Source of the DNA: Zhihengliuella alba
GTDB lineage: Bacteria; Actinomycetota; Actinomycetes; Actinomycetales; Micrococcaceae
Direction: 5' to 3'
DNA length: 64,000 nt
NCBI RefSeq assembly: GCF_039538765.1
Contig: NZ_BAABCJ010000002.1
Span: 62,001 to 126,000 of the forward strand
Both the position numbers and the translations under genes were made by a program. Within the stretch, counting starts at the first letter, position 1; each line of letters starts with the position of its first letter. This document shows positions 46,808 to 58,150 of the stretch, in pieces. The notes beneath the pieces are model-generated. The model had not been told where the DNA came from, did no database searches, and worked only from the letters and a program-made list of their open reading frames with translations.

Positions 46808-47794
46808 ATGCAGAAGCTCCGTTGGGGAATCCTCGCCACCGGCCTGATCGCCCGGCTGTTCACCCGCGACGCGCAGCTCGCGGGACTGGACGTCGCCGCG
46901 GTCGGCTCCCGTTCGCCCGCATCGGCACAGGCCTTCGCCGCCGAGCTCGGCCTGGAGCACGCCTACGGCTCCTACGAGGAGCTGGCCTCGAGCGATGCCG
47001 TGGACATCGTCTACATCGGCACGCCGCACACCGCGCACTACGCGACGGCGGCCCTGGCCCTGGAGCGCGGCAAGCACGTGCTGCTGGAGAAGCCCTTCAC
47101 GGTCAACGCCGAGGAGGCCGCCGGCCTGCGCGACCTGGCGCGGTCGAGGGGCCTGCTGCTCATGGAGGCCATGTGGAGCCGCTATCTCCCGCACATGGCC
47201 CGCGTCCGCGAGATCGTCGGCGCCGGCGGGATCGGCGAGGTGCGGGCCGTGTTCGCGGACCACACCCAGTCGATCTCGACCGACCCGGCGCACCGGCTCA
47301 ACGCCCTCGAGCTCGGCGGCGGATCCCTGCTGGACCTCGGGGTCTACCCCGTCTCCTTCGCGTGGGACCTCCTGGGCGAGCCGACGTCGGTCAAGGCGTC
47401 GGCGCGGCTCTCGGAGACCGGGGCGGACGCCGAGGTCGCCACGATTCTGACCCACGGCGGCGGCGCGATCTCGACGTCGCTGTCCTCCTCGCGTGCCGCG
47501 GGTCCGAACCATGCCCACGTCATCGGCACGGCCGGCCGCATCGAGATCGACGCGGTCTGGTACAACGCCACCGGGTTCACCCACTGCGGCGCGGACGGCT
47601 CGGTGATCGAGCGCTACGCGTCGGAGGTGCCCGGACGCGGCATGCAGTACCAGGCGCTCGCGGCGGAGCGGCTCGTGGCGGAGGGACGCCTCGAGGGCGA
47701 TGTGCTGACGCTCGACGAGTCCGTGGCGATCATGGGAACCCTCGACGAGGTCCGCCGGCAGATCGGGGTGGTCTACCCGGGCGAGCGCCGCTGA
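46808..47794 (+). CDS. Gfo/Idh/MocA family NAD(P)-dependent oxidoreductase
   Basis: A 328-residue dehydrogenase. The Rossmann start is LRWGILATGLIARLFTRD. The family's Lys motif is HVLLEKPFTVNAEEAAGL near residue 97, with MEAMWSRYLPHM and GGGSLLDLGVYPVSF following. This resembles the dihydrodiol dehydrogenase-like branch, which acts on sugars or cyclitols. It is divergent from the ceb-like operon and shares its operator region, so a role in beta-glucoside metabolism is plausible but not shown. Confidence 0.88.
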   Translation: MQKLRWGILATGLIARLFTRDAQLAGLDVAAVGSRSPASAQAFAAELGLEHAYGSYEELASSDAVDIVYIGTPHTAHYATAALALERGKHVLLEKPFTVNAEEAAGLRDLARSRGLLLMEAMWSRYLPHMARVREIVGAGGIGEVRAVFADHTQSISTDPAHRLNALELGGGSLLDLGVYPVSFAWDLLGEPTSVKASARLSETGADAEVATILTHGGGAISTSLSSSRAAGPNHAHVIGTAGRIEIDAVWYNATGFTHCGADGSVIERYASEVPGRGMQYQALAAERLVAEGRLEGDVLTLDESVAIMGTLDEVRRQIGVVYPGERR

Positions 47795-47801
47795 CCCGGG
47801 T

Positions 47802-47815
47802 CCCGCCGAGGCGGG
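47802..47815. terminator. Small hairpin between convergent genes
   Basis: CCCGC, loop CGAG, GCGGG between the Gfo/Idh stop codon and the rip stop codon. A five-pair stem without a T-tract; weak candidate. Confidence 0.25.
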
Positions 47816-47825
47816 GCGGTGGCCG

Positions 47826-49277
47826 CTAGAACAGCTGGACCGGTTTGACGATGTCCGCGTAGATCAGCAGGACGCCCATGACCAGCAGCAGCCCGGCGAC
47901 CACGTACGTCACCGGGAGCAGCCTGGCGATGTCCACCGGGCCCGGGTCGCGCCGCCGGAACAGCTTGGCGAAGCCGCGGCGGATCGCCTCCCACAGCGCG
48001 CCCGCCACGTGGCCGCCGTCGAGGGGCAGCAGCGGGATCAGATTGAACACGAAGAGCGCGATGTTCAGGCTCGCCACGAGCCCCACCAGCGTGGAGGCCC
48101 GGTCCCGCAGCGGGATCTCCTCCATCGCCGAGACCTCGCCGGCGATGCGGCCGACCCCGACCACGGAGATCGGCCCGTTCACGTCGCGCGGCGCGTCCGT
48201 GAACGCCGCGCGCGCCACGGCCGCCATGCGGGCGGGGAGGTCCAGGACGACGTCGGCGACGGCCCGGACGTTCTCCCCCACCTTCTCGGGGACCTCGGAG
48301 ACGGGGAGGGTCATGTGGCGGGTCTCGGACCCCATGCCGACGAAGCCGACCTCGACGGTCTGAACCGCGCCCGTGGCGTCGGTGACGGGGCGGCCGATCG
48401 CATCCAGCTCCGGGCGCGCCGTCAGCAGCGGCGTGATCGTGGCGGTGTGCTCGGCCCCGTCGCGGATATAGACGACCTCGACGGTCTCCCCGGCCGTGGA
48501 GCGGATCAGGTCGGTCAGCCGCTGCCACTCCCAGGCGGCGAGGCGCACGCCGTCGTACTCGACGACGCGGTCGCCGGGGCGCAGGCCCGCTGCAGAGGCC
48601 GGGGCCAGCGGGTCCTCCGGCCGGCAGGAGTCCTCGCCGGCGGCGGCCCGCTCGGCCTGCTCGGCGGAGCTGAGGACGCACTCGTTGACCGTCGAGACAC
48701 TGGTGGTGTTCTGGTAGGTGCCCACGCCGCTGACCAGCACGGCGAGCAGGACGAACCCGATGACCAGGTTCATGACCGGCCCGCCGAGCATGATGATGAT
48801 CCGCTTGTAGACGGGCAGCTTGTAGAAGAGCCGGTCCTCGTCGCCGGGCTGGAGCTCCTCCGCCGAGGCCTGGCGCGCGTCGTCGGCCAGCTGCTGGAAG
48901 ATCCCGGTGCTGGATCGCCGGGTGGTCGGCGTCCGCCCGGAGTCGACGCCGGTGGCCGGGGCTCCGGCGACCGCGTCGTCCGGTGCGGTGCCGCCGAGGT
49001 CGCCGAAGTCCGTGCGCCCGAGGTCGCCCTTGCCCCGCGCCGGCGGGAACATGCCGATCATCGAGACGTAGCCGCCCAGCGGGATCGCCTTGACGCCGTA
49101 CTCGGTCTCGCCGCGGCGGGTGGACCAGAGCGTGGGGCCGAACCCGATCATGTACTTCGGCGTGCGCACCCCGAAGAGCTTGGCCGGGACCAGATGCCCG
49201 ATCTCGTGCAGGGCGATGGAGGCGCCGACGCCGATGAGGACGATCAGGACGCCGACGATGAAGAGCAGAACAGTCAC
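47826..49277 (-). CDS. rip: Site-2 protease, M50 family intramembrane metalloprotease
   Basis: Cleaves membrane-bound anti-sigma factors and similar substrates inside the membrane. The 483-residue protein has the zinc motif IALHEIGHLVPAKLFG near residue 24, GYGVKAIPLGGYV-like EYGVKAIPLGGYVSMIGM, and a central PDZ domain (about 215-290, GLRPGDRVVEYDG). The third metal ligand is in FNLIPLLPLDGGHVAG near residue 418. An Arg/Asp-rich insert (about 78-130) precedes the second helix. The GTG start overlaps the dxr stop codon by four bases. ispG would normally follow but is displaced by the sugar cluster. Confidence 0.94.
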   Translation of the reverse strand: MTVLLFIVGVLIVLIGVGASIALHEIGHLVPAKLFGVRTPKYMIGFGPTLWSTRRGETEYGVKAIPLGGYVSMIGMFPPARGKGDLGRTDFGDLGGTAPDDAVAGAPATGVDSGRTPTTRRSSTGIFQQLADDARQASAEELQPGDEDRLFYKLPVYKRIIIMLGGPVMNLVIGFVLLAVLVSGVGTYQNTTSVSTVNECVLSSAEQAERAAAGEDSCRPEDPLAPASAAGLRPGDRVVEYDGVRLAAWEWQRLTDLIRSTAGETVEVVYIRDGAEHTATITPLLTARPELDAIGRPVTDATGAVQTVEVGFVGMGSETRHMTLPVSEVPEKVGENVRAVADVVLDLPARMAAVARAAFTDAPRDVNGPISVVGVGRIAGEVSAMEEIPLRDRASTLVGLVASLNIALFVFNLIPLLPLDGGHVAGALWEAIRRGFAKLFRRRDPGPVDIARLLPVTYVVAGLLLVMGVLLIYADIVKPVQLF

Positions 49278-50539
49278 AGGAGTCCCCAACGCTCGTGGGC
49301 GCGGTTTCGTGCCCAGTCCTCGGCGGCCAGGACCGACGCGACGGTGAGCTCGTCGCCGACGGTCGCGCCGGCGTCGTACGCCTCGACGATCTCGGCGACC
49401 GTGTCGACGATCTGCAGGAAGCCGATGCGGCCCGCGTGGAACGCCTCGACGGCCTCCTCGTTCGCCGCGTTGTAGACGGCCATGTGGGTGGCGGAGGCGG
49501 CGGCCGCCCTCTTGGCCAGCTCGATCGCACCGAACGTGGAGTGGTCGAGGGGCTCGAACGTCCACTCGGCGGCACGGGAGAAGTCGCAGGCCGCAGCCGC
49601 GCCGGGGACGCGCCGCGGCCAGGCGAGCCCCAGCGCGATCGGCAGGCGCATGTCCGGCGGCGAGGCCTGCGCGATGACCGAGCCGTCGACGAACTCCACC
49701 ATGGAGTGCACGATCGACTGCGGGTGCACGACCGGCTCGATGCGCTCGAGTGGGATGTCGAAGAGCAGGTGCGCCTCGATGACCTCGAGCGCCTTGTTGA
49801 CCAGCGTCGCGGAGTTGGTGGTGACCACGCGGCCCATGTCCCAGGTGGGGTGGGCCAGGGCCTGGGCGGGCGTGACGTCGGCGAGCTCGGCCCGGGTCCG
49901 GCCTCGGAACGGCCCGCCGGAGGCGGTGACGATCAGCCGGGAGACCTCGTCCGGGTCCCCGGAGCGGAGGGCCTGCGCGAGGGCGGAGTGCTCGGAGTCG
50001 ACGGGCACGATCTGTCCGGGGGCCGCGGCGTCCTTGACCAGTGCGCCGCCGACGATCAGCGATTCCTTGTTCGCCAGGGCGAGCACGTGGCCGGCCCGGA
50101 GGGCGGCGAGCGTGGGGGCCAGGCCGATCGAGCCGGTGATGCCGTTGAGGACGACGTCGGCGCTCGCCCAGCCCGCGACGGTCGCGGCGGCATCGGGTCC
50201 GGTGAGCAGCTCGGGCCGGTAGTCCGGTGTCCCCGCCGCCTCGGCGGCCGCGGCCACCGCGGCGGCGAGGGCCTCCGGCGAGGCCCCGGCGGCGCCCACG
50301 GCCTCGGCCCGGTGCTCCACGGCCTGCCGTGCCAGCAGGTCCACGTTCGAGCCGCCGGCGAGCGCGGCGACGGTGAACCGCGGCCCGCCATCGGAGTCCC
50401 GGGCGCCGGCGATCACGTCGAGCCCCTGCGTGCCGATGGAGCCGGTGGAGCCGATGAGGGCGACCCGGCGGGGCCCGTCCCGGGACGGGTCGGGGAACGG
50501 CTGCGGGGCGGGGTTCTGCGGTGAGCTCACCCGCCTCAT
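49274..50539 (-). CDS. dxr: 1-deoxy-D-xylulose-5-phosphate reductoisomerase
   Basis: NADPH- and metal-dependent enzyme of the non-mevalonate pathway. The 421-residue protein has VALIGSTGSIGTQGLDVI (NADPH), ALANKESLIVGG, the metal site VPVDSEHSALAQAL, TASGGPFRGRTRAEL, HPTWDMGRVVTTNSATLVNKALE and VVHPQSIVHSMVEFVDGS. The ATG at 50537-50539 is used; a GTG three codons later is an equally possible start, with AGGCGG before it. It is co-transcribed with rip. Confidence 0.96.
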   Translation of the reverse strand: MRRVSSPQNPAPQPFPDPSRDGPRRVALIGSTGSIGTQGLDVIAGARDSDGGPRFTVAALAGGSNVDLLARQAVEHRAEAVGAAGASPEALAAAVAAAAEAAGTPDYRPELLTGPDAAATVAGWASADVVLNGITGSIGLAPTLAALRAGHVLALANKESLIVGGALVKDAAAPGQIVPVDSEHSALAQALRSGDPDEVSRLIVTASGGPFRGRTRAELADVTPAQALAHPTWDMGRVVTTNSATLVNKALEVIEAHLLFDIPLERIEPVVHPQSIVHSMVEFVDGSVIAQASPPDMRLPIALGLAWPRRVPGAAAACDFSRAAEWTFEPLDHSTFGAIELAKRAAAASATHMAVYNAANEEAVEAFHAGRIGFLQIVDTVAEIVEAYDAGATVGDELTVASVLAAEDWARNRAHERWGLL

Positions 50540-50618
50540 TGTTCCAGACGCCGACGCACCACCGGCCCGGTCGCGGCCCCCGGGAGAGACGCGGCCGGGC
50601 CGGTGCGAGCGCGGGGGG

Positions 50619-51041
50619 CTAGTCGTCCGAGACGCGGATGTCGACCTCGATGTTCCCGCGGGTGGCGCGGGAGTAGGGGCAGACCTGGTGGGCCTTGTCG
50701 GCGAGGTCCTGGGCGACGTCGCGCTCCACGCCCGGCAGCACGACCTCGAGGACCACGGCCAGCTGGAGGTTGCCCTCGTCGTCCTTGCCGAGCGTGACCT
50801 TCCCGCCGACGCTGGAGTCGTGGATCTCCACCTTTTCCTTCTTGGCCACGAGCTGGAGGGCGCCGTGGAAGCAGGCGGAGTATCCGGCGGCGAAGAGCTG
50901 CTCCGGGTTGGCGCCGTCGCCGCTGCCGCCCATCGACTCGGGGGCCGCGAGGTCGAACTCGAGACGGCCGTCCTTGGTGGCGACGTGGCCGTCGCGTCCG
51001 GCTCCGGTGGACAGTGCCTCGGTGGTGTAGAGCTCGTTCAC
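50619..51041 (-). CDS. ohr: Organic hydroperoxide resistance peroxidase (Ohr/OsmC family)
   Basis: Thiol peroxidase that reduces organic hydroperoxides. The 140-residue protein opens NELYTTEALSTGAGRDGHV. The two active-site Cys lie in AAGYSACFHGAL and AHQVCPYSRATRGNI, and the pattern GGSGDGANPEQLFAAGYSACF is diagnostic of Ohr. GTG at 51039-51041 is preferred because the canonical N-terminus starts there and GAGAGGGG precedes it; the frame runs 25 codons further upstream. No OhrR-type regulator gene is adjacent. Confidence 0.94.
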   Translation of the reverse strand: MNELYTTEALSTGAGRDGHVATKDGRLEFDLAAPESMGGSGDGANPEQLFAAGYSACFHGALQLVAKKEKVEIHDSSVGGKVTLGKDDEGNLQLAVVLEVVLPGVERDVAQDLADKAHQVCPYSRATRGNIEVDIRVSDD

Positions 51042-51145
51042 AATGTTCCCCTCTCGGTCGGGATGCTGACACCAGCCAGCCAACCACCGTCGTGGCGGCT
51101 TGTGAAGCATCCGCACCGACTCTCCACGCAGCTCTCAGACTTCGT

Positions 51146-51580
51146 TCAGACGCGACTTCCGGACGCGGCACCCGAGCGGGCGTCGCGCGTCGGCGCCGCC
51201 TCGTCCCGCGTTCGGCCGCCGACGATCAGCGCCGCCAGATAGCCGAGCGCCAGTCCAGAGCCCATGAGCAGCTGGGATTCGAGGCCGGCCGACCAGTACT
51301 GGAGCCGACCCATCACGAGCCAGACGACGGCGACTGCCGCCGCACCGACGACCAGCCCCACCACGCCGGCCCAGCGGCTGGGCCGGCCCCAGACGTAGAC
51401 CAGGAGCAGACCGAGTGCCAGGACGAGGCCCGGAACGGCCTCCAGCAAGAAGATCTCCGAGAATCCCGCGTCGCTCCGGAGGGCCCTGAACCGCAGGTCG
51501 TCGGACCACGCCTTGTAGAGAAAGGGGAAGACCCCGAGGGCGAGGACTGCACCGACTGCCGCTCCGACTACTGACTTCAT
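51146..51580 (-). CDS. Small integral membrane protein
   Basis: A 144-residue protein of unknown function with four predicted helices (about 3-22, 50-66, 71-92, 105-123) and a charged C-terminal tail. The ATG overlaps the stop codon of the CitE-like gene by four bases (ATGA), so it is probably translated from the end of the acyl-CoA operon. Another frame over the same DNA is Arg/Pro-rich and looks non-coding. No family was recognised. Confidence 0.6.
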   Translation of the reverse strand: MKSVVGAAVGAVLALGVFPFLYKAWSDDLRFRALRSDAGFSEIFLLEAVPGLVLALGLLLVYVWGRPSRWAGVVGLVVGAAAVAVVWLVMGRLQYWSAGLESQLLMGSGLALGYLAALIVGGRTRDEAAPTRDARSGAASGSRV

Positions 51581-52449
51581 GCCTCAGTGTCTCCCGCGGG
51601 AGAAGCAGTGGCAACGGGCTCGCCGCGTGCCGCCAGGAGCCGGGCCTTCTTCAGGACCACCTCGTCGACCATCAGCCCCTGGTAGCGGAACGCGCCCGTC
51701 TGTCGCTCGGCCTCGTCCAGGACTCCCCTCGCCCAGGCGATCTGGTCCGCGGTCGGCCGGTAGCCGGCGCGGATCACCTCGGCCTGGGCCGGGTGGAGAC
51801 AGGCCGTGGCGGAGAAGCCCTGCGCGACGGCGTCGCCCACCTCTGCCGCGAGCCCCACGGTGTCCTGGAGGTCCAGGTACACCGAGTCGATCGCGGCCTT
51901 GCCGTGCGCCCCGGCGGCGAGCCGGACCTGCGCCCGGGCCTGCGCCGGAACGGAACGGTAGGCGCCCAGCCCGGTCGCGGCGTCGTGCCGGCTGGCCGTC
52001 CCGCCGAGGGATGCGATGAGGTCCTCCGCGCCCCACATGAGCGCGACGACGTTCGGCTCGGCCGCGATGGCCGGCGCGTTCACGACGCCGAGCGCCGTCT
52101 CGCAGAGGGCGATCACGCGGTAGTCGGCGAGCGCCCGCACCTGCTCGGGTCCCTCGGACTTGGCGAGCATGACGTAGCGGTAGTCCGTCTCGGCCAGGCA
52201 GGCCAGGTCGAGGGCGAAGTCCTCCGTGCCGGCGGGGTTCACCCGGACGACGGTGCGGGCTGGATCCTGTGGGTTCGCCAGCAGCGCCCAGCGGGCGTCG
52301 GCCCGGTCCCCCGGCAGGACCGCGTCCTCCAGGTCGAGGATGACGGCGTCGGCGCGCGCGGCCGCCTTCGGGTAGCGCTCGGGCCGGTCCGCCGGGCAGA
52401 AGAGGATGGCCGGGCCGAGGTCGAACCGGTCCTCGTGCCGGCCCGTCAC
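51577..52449 (-). CDS. HpcH/HpaI aldolase-citrate lyase family protein (CitE-like acyl-CoA lyase)
   Basis: TIM-barrel lyase acting on beta-hydroxyacyl-CoA esters. The 290-residue protein has AILFCPADRPERYPKAAA, ADAVILDLEDAV, VVRVNP, VIALCETALGVVNAPAIA and LMWGAEDLIASLGG, the metal- and CoA-ester-binding set of CitE-like proteins. GTG start overlapping the MaoC gene by four bases. In mycobacteria the orthologously placed CitE-like protein cleaves branched hydroxyacyl-CoA esters of leucine and itaconate breakdown. The same role is inferred here from context. Confidence 0.88.
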   Translation of the reverse strand: MTGRHEDRFDLGPAILFCPADRPERYPKAAARADAVILDLEDAVLPGDRADARWALLANPQDPARTVVRVNPAGTEDFALDLACLAETDYRYVMLAKSEGPEQVRALADYRVIALCETALGVVNAPAIAAEPNVVALMWGAEDLIASLGGTASRHDAATGLGAYRSVPAQARAQVRLAAGAHGKAAIDSVYLDLQDTVGLAAEVGDAVAQGFSATACLHPAQAEVIRAGYRPTADQIAWARGVLDEAERQTGAFRYQGLMVDEVVLKKARLLAARGEPVATASPAGDTEA

Positions 52450-52937
52450 GATCCCGCCCCGTGCTGCTCGTGCGCCTCCCGGGTCCACATGAGGCAGGTG
52501 CGGGTCGCCTCGGCGACGACGACGCCGTCCTGGTTGCGTCCGGTGTGCTTCATGGTCACCACTCCCTGCCCCGGCCGGGACGACGACGGCCGGGCCTCGA
52601 CGATCTCCGTCTCCGCGTACAGCGTGTCGCCGTGGAAGACGGGGCGCGGGAAGCGGATGTCCGTCAGGCCCAGCTGGCCGATGATGGTCCCCTGCGTCAG
52701 CTGCGCCACCGAGAGTCCCACCAGCGTGGACAGGGTCAGCATCGAGTTCACGAGCGGCTGCCCGAACGGCTGGGTGCGGCTCCAGGCGGCGTCGAGATGG
52801 AGGGACTGCGTGTTCATGGTCAACGTCGTGAAGAGGACGTTGTCCGCCTCGGTCAGGGTCCGGCCGGGCCGGTGCTCGTAGACGGCGCCGGGTGTCAGCT
52901 CGTCGAAGTACAGGCCCCGCTGCACGATCCGTCCCAT
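52446..52937 (-). CDS. MaoC-like hot-dog fold enoyl-CoA hydratase
   Basis: A 163-residue single hot-dog domain. RGLYFDELTPGAVYEHRPGRTLTEADN is the MaoC start, followed by NTQSLHLDAAWSRTQPFGQPLVNSMLTLS, which carries the hydratase Asp/His region, and VFHGDTLYAETEI. It hydrates an unsaturated acyl-CoA, probably the carboxylase product. AGGAGG lies four bases before the ATG. It lies between the acyl-CoA dehydrogenase and the CitE-like lyase, in the same order as the mycobacterial cluster. Confidence 0.9.
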   Translation of the reverse strand: MGRIVQRGLYFDELTPGAVYEHRPGRTLTEADNVLFTTLTMNTQSLHLDAAWSRTQPFGQPLVNSMLTLSTLVGLSVAQLTQGTIIGQLGLTDIRFPRPVFHGDTLYAETEIVEARPSSSRPGQGVVTMKHTGRNQDGVVVAEATRTCLMWTREAHEQHGAGS

Positions 52938-52945
52938 GCGTCCTC

Positions 52946-54109
52946 CTACAGTCCCAGTTCGCGCGCGATGAGCATCAGCTGCACCTCGGTAGTGCCTTCG
53001 CCGACCTCGAGGATCTTCGAGTCGCGGTAGTGCCGCGAGACCCTGAACTCGTTCATGAAACCGTAGCCGCCGAACACCTGGGTGGCGTCGCGGGCGTTGT
53101 CCATCGCTGCCTCGCCGGCGACCATCTTGGCGATCGCCGCCTCCGACTTGAAGGGCTTGCCGGCCAGCATCTTGGAGGCCGCCTTGTAGTAGGCCAGCCG
53201 TGCGGTGTGGGCACGGGCCTGCATGCGGGCGATCTTGAACTGGATGGCCTGGTAGGAGCCGATGTTCCTCCCGAACTGGTGGCGCTCCTTGGCGTAGCGC
53301 ACGGACTCCTCGACGCAGCCCTGCGCGGCGCCGGTCGCCAGCGCGGCGATGGCCACCCGCCCCTCGTCCAGGATGGAGAGGAAGTTGGCGTAGCCGCGGC
53401 CGCGGACGCCGAGGAGGTTCCCCTCCGGGACGCGGACGTCCTTGAGGGTCAGCGGGTGCGTGTCCGAGGCGTTCCAGCCGACCTTGCTGTAGGCGGGCTC
53501 GGCCGTGAATCCGGGGGTTCCCGCGGGGACGACGATCGTGGAGATCTCCTTCTTGACGCTCCCGTCCTCGCGCTCGCTGGTGCCCGTCACGGCGGTCACC
53601 GTCACGTGCTGCGTGATGTCGGTCCCGGAGTTGGTGATGAACTCCTTGGTGCCGTTGATGACCCATTCGCCGTCGACCAGCTCGGCCTTGGTCCGGGTGC
53701 CGCCAGCATCGGACCCCGCCTCGGACTCCGTCAGGCCGAATCCGGCGAGCTTCTCGCCGGCGGCCAGCGCCGGGAGCCACTTCTCCTTCTGCTCGTCGGT
53801 GCCGAACCGGTAGACCGGCATCGCCCCGAGCGAGACGCCGGCCTCCAGGGTGATCGCGACGGACTGGTCCACGCGGGCGATCTCCTCCAGCGCGAGGGCG
53901 AGCGCGAAGTAGTCCCCGCCCATGCCCCCGTACTCCTCGGGGAAGGGCAGGCCGAAGAGGCCCATCTCCCCCATCTGGGAGACGATCTCGTACGGGAAGC
54001 TGTGCTCCTCGTCGTGCCGTGCGGAGACGGGCGCGATCACCTCGTCGGCGAAAGCGCGGACGGTGTCCACGAGGTCCTGGTACTCATCCTCGAGTTCGAA
54101 GTTCGGCAT
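52946..54109 (-). CDS. Acyl-CoA dehydrogenase, probable branched-chain
   Basis: FAD-dependent alpha,beta-dehydrogenation of an acyl-CoA. The 387-residue protein has LFGLPFPEEYGGMGGDY, GFGLTESEAGSDAGGTRTKA, WVINGTKEFITNSG and RHQFGRNIGSYQAIQFKIA. The C-terminal VFGGYGFMNEF is followed by ILEVGEGTTEVQ, where the Glu of GEGT sits at the usual catalytic-base position. An ATG six codons upstream exists, but MPNFELEDEYQD with AGGAG seven bases before it is the better start. Context suggests isovaleryl- or 2-methylbutyryl-CoA as substrate. Confidence 0.92.
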   Translation of the reverse strand: MPNFELEDEYQDLVDTVRAFADEVIAPVSARHDEEHSFPYEIVSQMGEMGLFGLPFPEEYGGMGGDYFALALALEEIARVDQSVAITLEAGVSLGAMPVYRFGTDEQKEKWLPALAAGEKLAGFGLTESEAGSDAGGTRTKAELVDGEWVINGTKEFITNSGTDITQHVTVTAVTGTSEREDGSVKKEISTIVVPAGTPGFTAEPAYSKVGWNASDTHPLTLKDVRVPEGNLLGVRGRGYANFLSILDEGRVAIAALATGAAQGCVEESVRYAKERHQFGRNIGSYQAIQFKIARMQARAHTARLAYYKAASKMLAGKPFKSEAAIAKMVAGEAAMDNARDATQVFGGYGFMNEFRVSRHYRDSKILEVGEGTTEVQLMLIARELGL

Positions 54110-54144
54110 GTGGGGCTCCTTCGCCACTGGTGGGTGTCTCGACG

Positions 54145-54175
54145 TTCGGTGATCGCTGGATTCGGCGATCGCTGG

Positions 54176-54176
<1 letters not shown>
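54145..54176. repeat. 16-bp tandem duplication upstream of the acyl-CoA dehydrogenase gene
   Basis: TTCGGTGATCGCTGGA is followed directly by TTCGGCGATCGCTGGC, a tandem 16-base unit with two mismatches. It fills the short gap between the biotin carboxylase stop codon and the dehydrogenase ribosome site. Confidence 0.7.
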
Positions 54177-56428
<2,252 letters not shown>

Positions 56429-56436
56429 GGTGCCGC

Positions 56437-58044
56437 CTACATCCGGAAGAGGCCGAAGCCGGTATCGGGCAGTGGAGTGCGCGAGCAGACGTCGAGGGCG
56501 AGGCCCACGACCCGCCGGGTGTCGGCGGGGTCGATCACGCCGTCGTCCCACAGCCGCGCCGTGGAGTAGTAGGGGTTGCCCTGGGACTCGAACTGATCGC
56601 GGATGGGGCGCTTGAAGTCCTCCTCCGCCTCCGCGTCCCAGGTCTCGCCGCGGGACTCGATGCCGTCCCGTTTGACCGTGGCCAGCACATTGGCGGCCTG
56701 GTTCCCGCCCATCACGGAAATCCGGGCGCCCGGCCACATCCAGAGGAACCGGGGCGAGTACGCGCGGCCGCACATGGAGTAGTTGCCCGCGCCGAAGGAG
56801 CCGCCGATCACCACGGTCAGCTTGGGCACGCGCGTGGTGGCGACGGCGGTGACCATCTTGGCGCCGTGCTTGGCGATCCCGGCGGCCTCGTAGTCGCGGC
56901 CGACCATGAAGCCGGAGATGTTCTGCAGGAACAGGAGTGGGATCCCGCGCTGGTCGCACAGCTCGATGAAGTGGGCGCCCTTCTGCGCGGACTCGGCGAA
57001 GAGGATCCCGTTGTTCGCGACGATCCCCACGGGGTGGCCGTGGACGTGGGCGAAGCCGGTGACCAGCGTGGTCCCGTAGCCGGCCTTGAACTCGTGGAAC
57101 TCGCTGGCGTCGACGATCCGGGCGATCACCTCGCGCACGTCGTACTGGGCGTTCACGTCCACCGGCACCACGCCGTAGAGCTCCTCCGCCGGGGCGGACG
57201 GGTCAGCCCCGGCCCGGACCGGCCAGGCGGGCTCGGCGGGGGCCGGGAGCGTCTCGACGATGTCGCGGACGATCTGAAGCGCGTGCGCGTCGTTCTCCGC
57301 CAGGTGGTCGGCGACGCCGGAGGTCCCGGCGTGCAGCGCGCCTCCGCCGAGCTCCTCGGCCGTGACGACCTCGCCGGTGGCCGCCTTCACCAGCGGCGGG
57401 CCGCCGAGGAAGATGGTCCCCTGGTTCCGGACGATCACGGTCTCGTCGCTCATCGCGGGCACATACGCCCCACCGGCCGTGCAGGAGCCCATGACGGAGG
57501 CGATCTGCGGGATCTTCGCCGCGGACATGCGGGCCTGGTTGTAGAAGATCCGGCCGAAGTGCTCGCGGTCGGGGAAGACCTCGTCCTGCTTGGGGAGGAA
57601 CGCGCCCCCGGAGTCCACCAGGTAGATGCAGGGCAGGCGGTTCTCCAGTGCGATCTCCTGCGCCCGGAGGTGCTTCTTCACGGTCATCGGCAGATAGGTG
57701 CCGCCCTTCACCGTGGCGTCGTTGCAGACCACCATGACGTGGCGGCCGTGGACCAGGCCGATGCCGGCGATGACGCCGGCGGCCGGGACCTCGCCGTCGT
57801 ACATCCCCTCCGCGGCCAGCGGCGCGACCTCGAGGAACGGCGAGCCCTCGTCCAGCAGCCGGTTGACGCGTTCGCGCGGGAGCAGCTTGCCGCGGTCCAG
57901 GTGGCGTCGCCGGGACGTCTCGGGGCCCCCGAGCGCTGCCCGCCGGAGCCTGGCGCGCAGATCGGCGACGAGCTCGCGCTGCGCGGAGGCGTTGGCCGCG
58001 TGGTCCGCGGAACCGGCGTCCGTCCGCGGGTGGAGTCTCTCCAT
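56437..58044 (-). CDS. Acyl-CoA carboxylase carboxyltransferase (beta) subunit, MccB/AccD1 type
   Basis: Transfers the carboxyl group from biotin to an acyl-CoA. The 535-residue length equals that typical of methylcrotonyl-CoA carboxylase beta subunits. Motifs include GKLLPRERVNRLLDEGSPFLE, NDATVKGGTYLPMTVKKHLRAQEIA, CIYLVDSGGAFLPKQ, MGSCTAGGAYVPAMSDE, FLQNISGFMVGRDYE and GGSFGAGNYSMCGRAYSPRFL. KGGTY with SGGAFLPKQ favours MccB over propionyl-CoA carboxylase. It is the first gene of the operon, divergent from tetR. Confidence 0.93.
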   Translation of the reverse strand: MERLHPRTDAGSADHAANASAQRELVADLRARLRRAALGGPETSRRRHLDRGKLLPRERVNRLLDEGSPFLEVAPLAAEGMYDGEVPAAGVIAGIGLVHGRHVMVVCNDATVKGGTYLPMTVKKHLRAQEIALENRLPCIYLVDSGGAFLPKQDEVFPDREHFGRIFYNQARMSAAKIPQIASVMGSCTAGGAYVPAMSDETVIVRNQGTIFLGGPPLVKAATGEVVTAEELGGGALHAGTSGVADHLAENDAHALQIVRDIVETLPAPAEPAWPVRAGADPSAPAEELYGVVPVDVNAQYDVREVIARIVDASEFHEFKAGYGTTLVTGFAHVHGHPVGIVANNGILFAESAQKGAHFIELCDQRGIPLLFLQNISGFMVGRDYEAAGIAKHGAKMVTAVATTRVPKLTVVIGGSFGAGNYSMCGRAYSPRFLWMWPGARISVMGGNQAANVLATVKRDGIESRGETWDAEAEEDFKRPIRDQFESQGNPYYSTARLWDDGVIDPADTRRVVGLALDVCSRTPLPDTGFGLFRM

Positions 58045-58150
58045 CGGTTCCTCCGTCGCCCTTCCCTGGGTGTCTCGGTGCGTGGGTCTGTCAGGTGCCT
58101 CCGGCGGCCCACCGCTCGAGCGTGGGACGCCCGGACGTGATCCGCGTCGT

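Noticed and set aside
50200..50300. Short GCC/GGC repeats suggestive of a CRISPR or satellite array
   Set aside because: They are Ala codon runs in dxr without regular spacers. No repeat-spacer array exists anywhere in the window.
51042..51145. Possible OhrR operator upstream of ohr
   Set aside because: Only a weak GC-rich inverted repeat is present, unlike the AT-rich OhrR box, and no MarR-type gene is adjacent.
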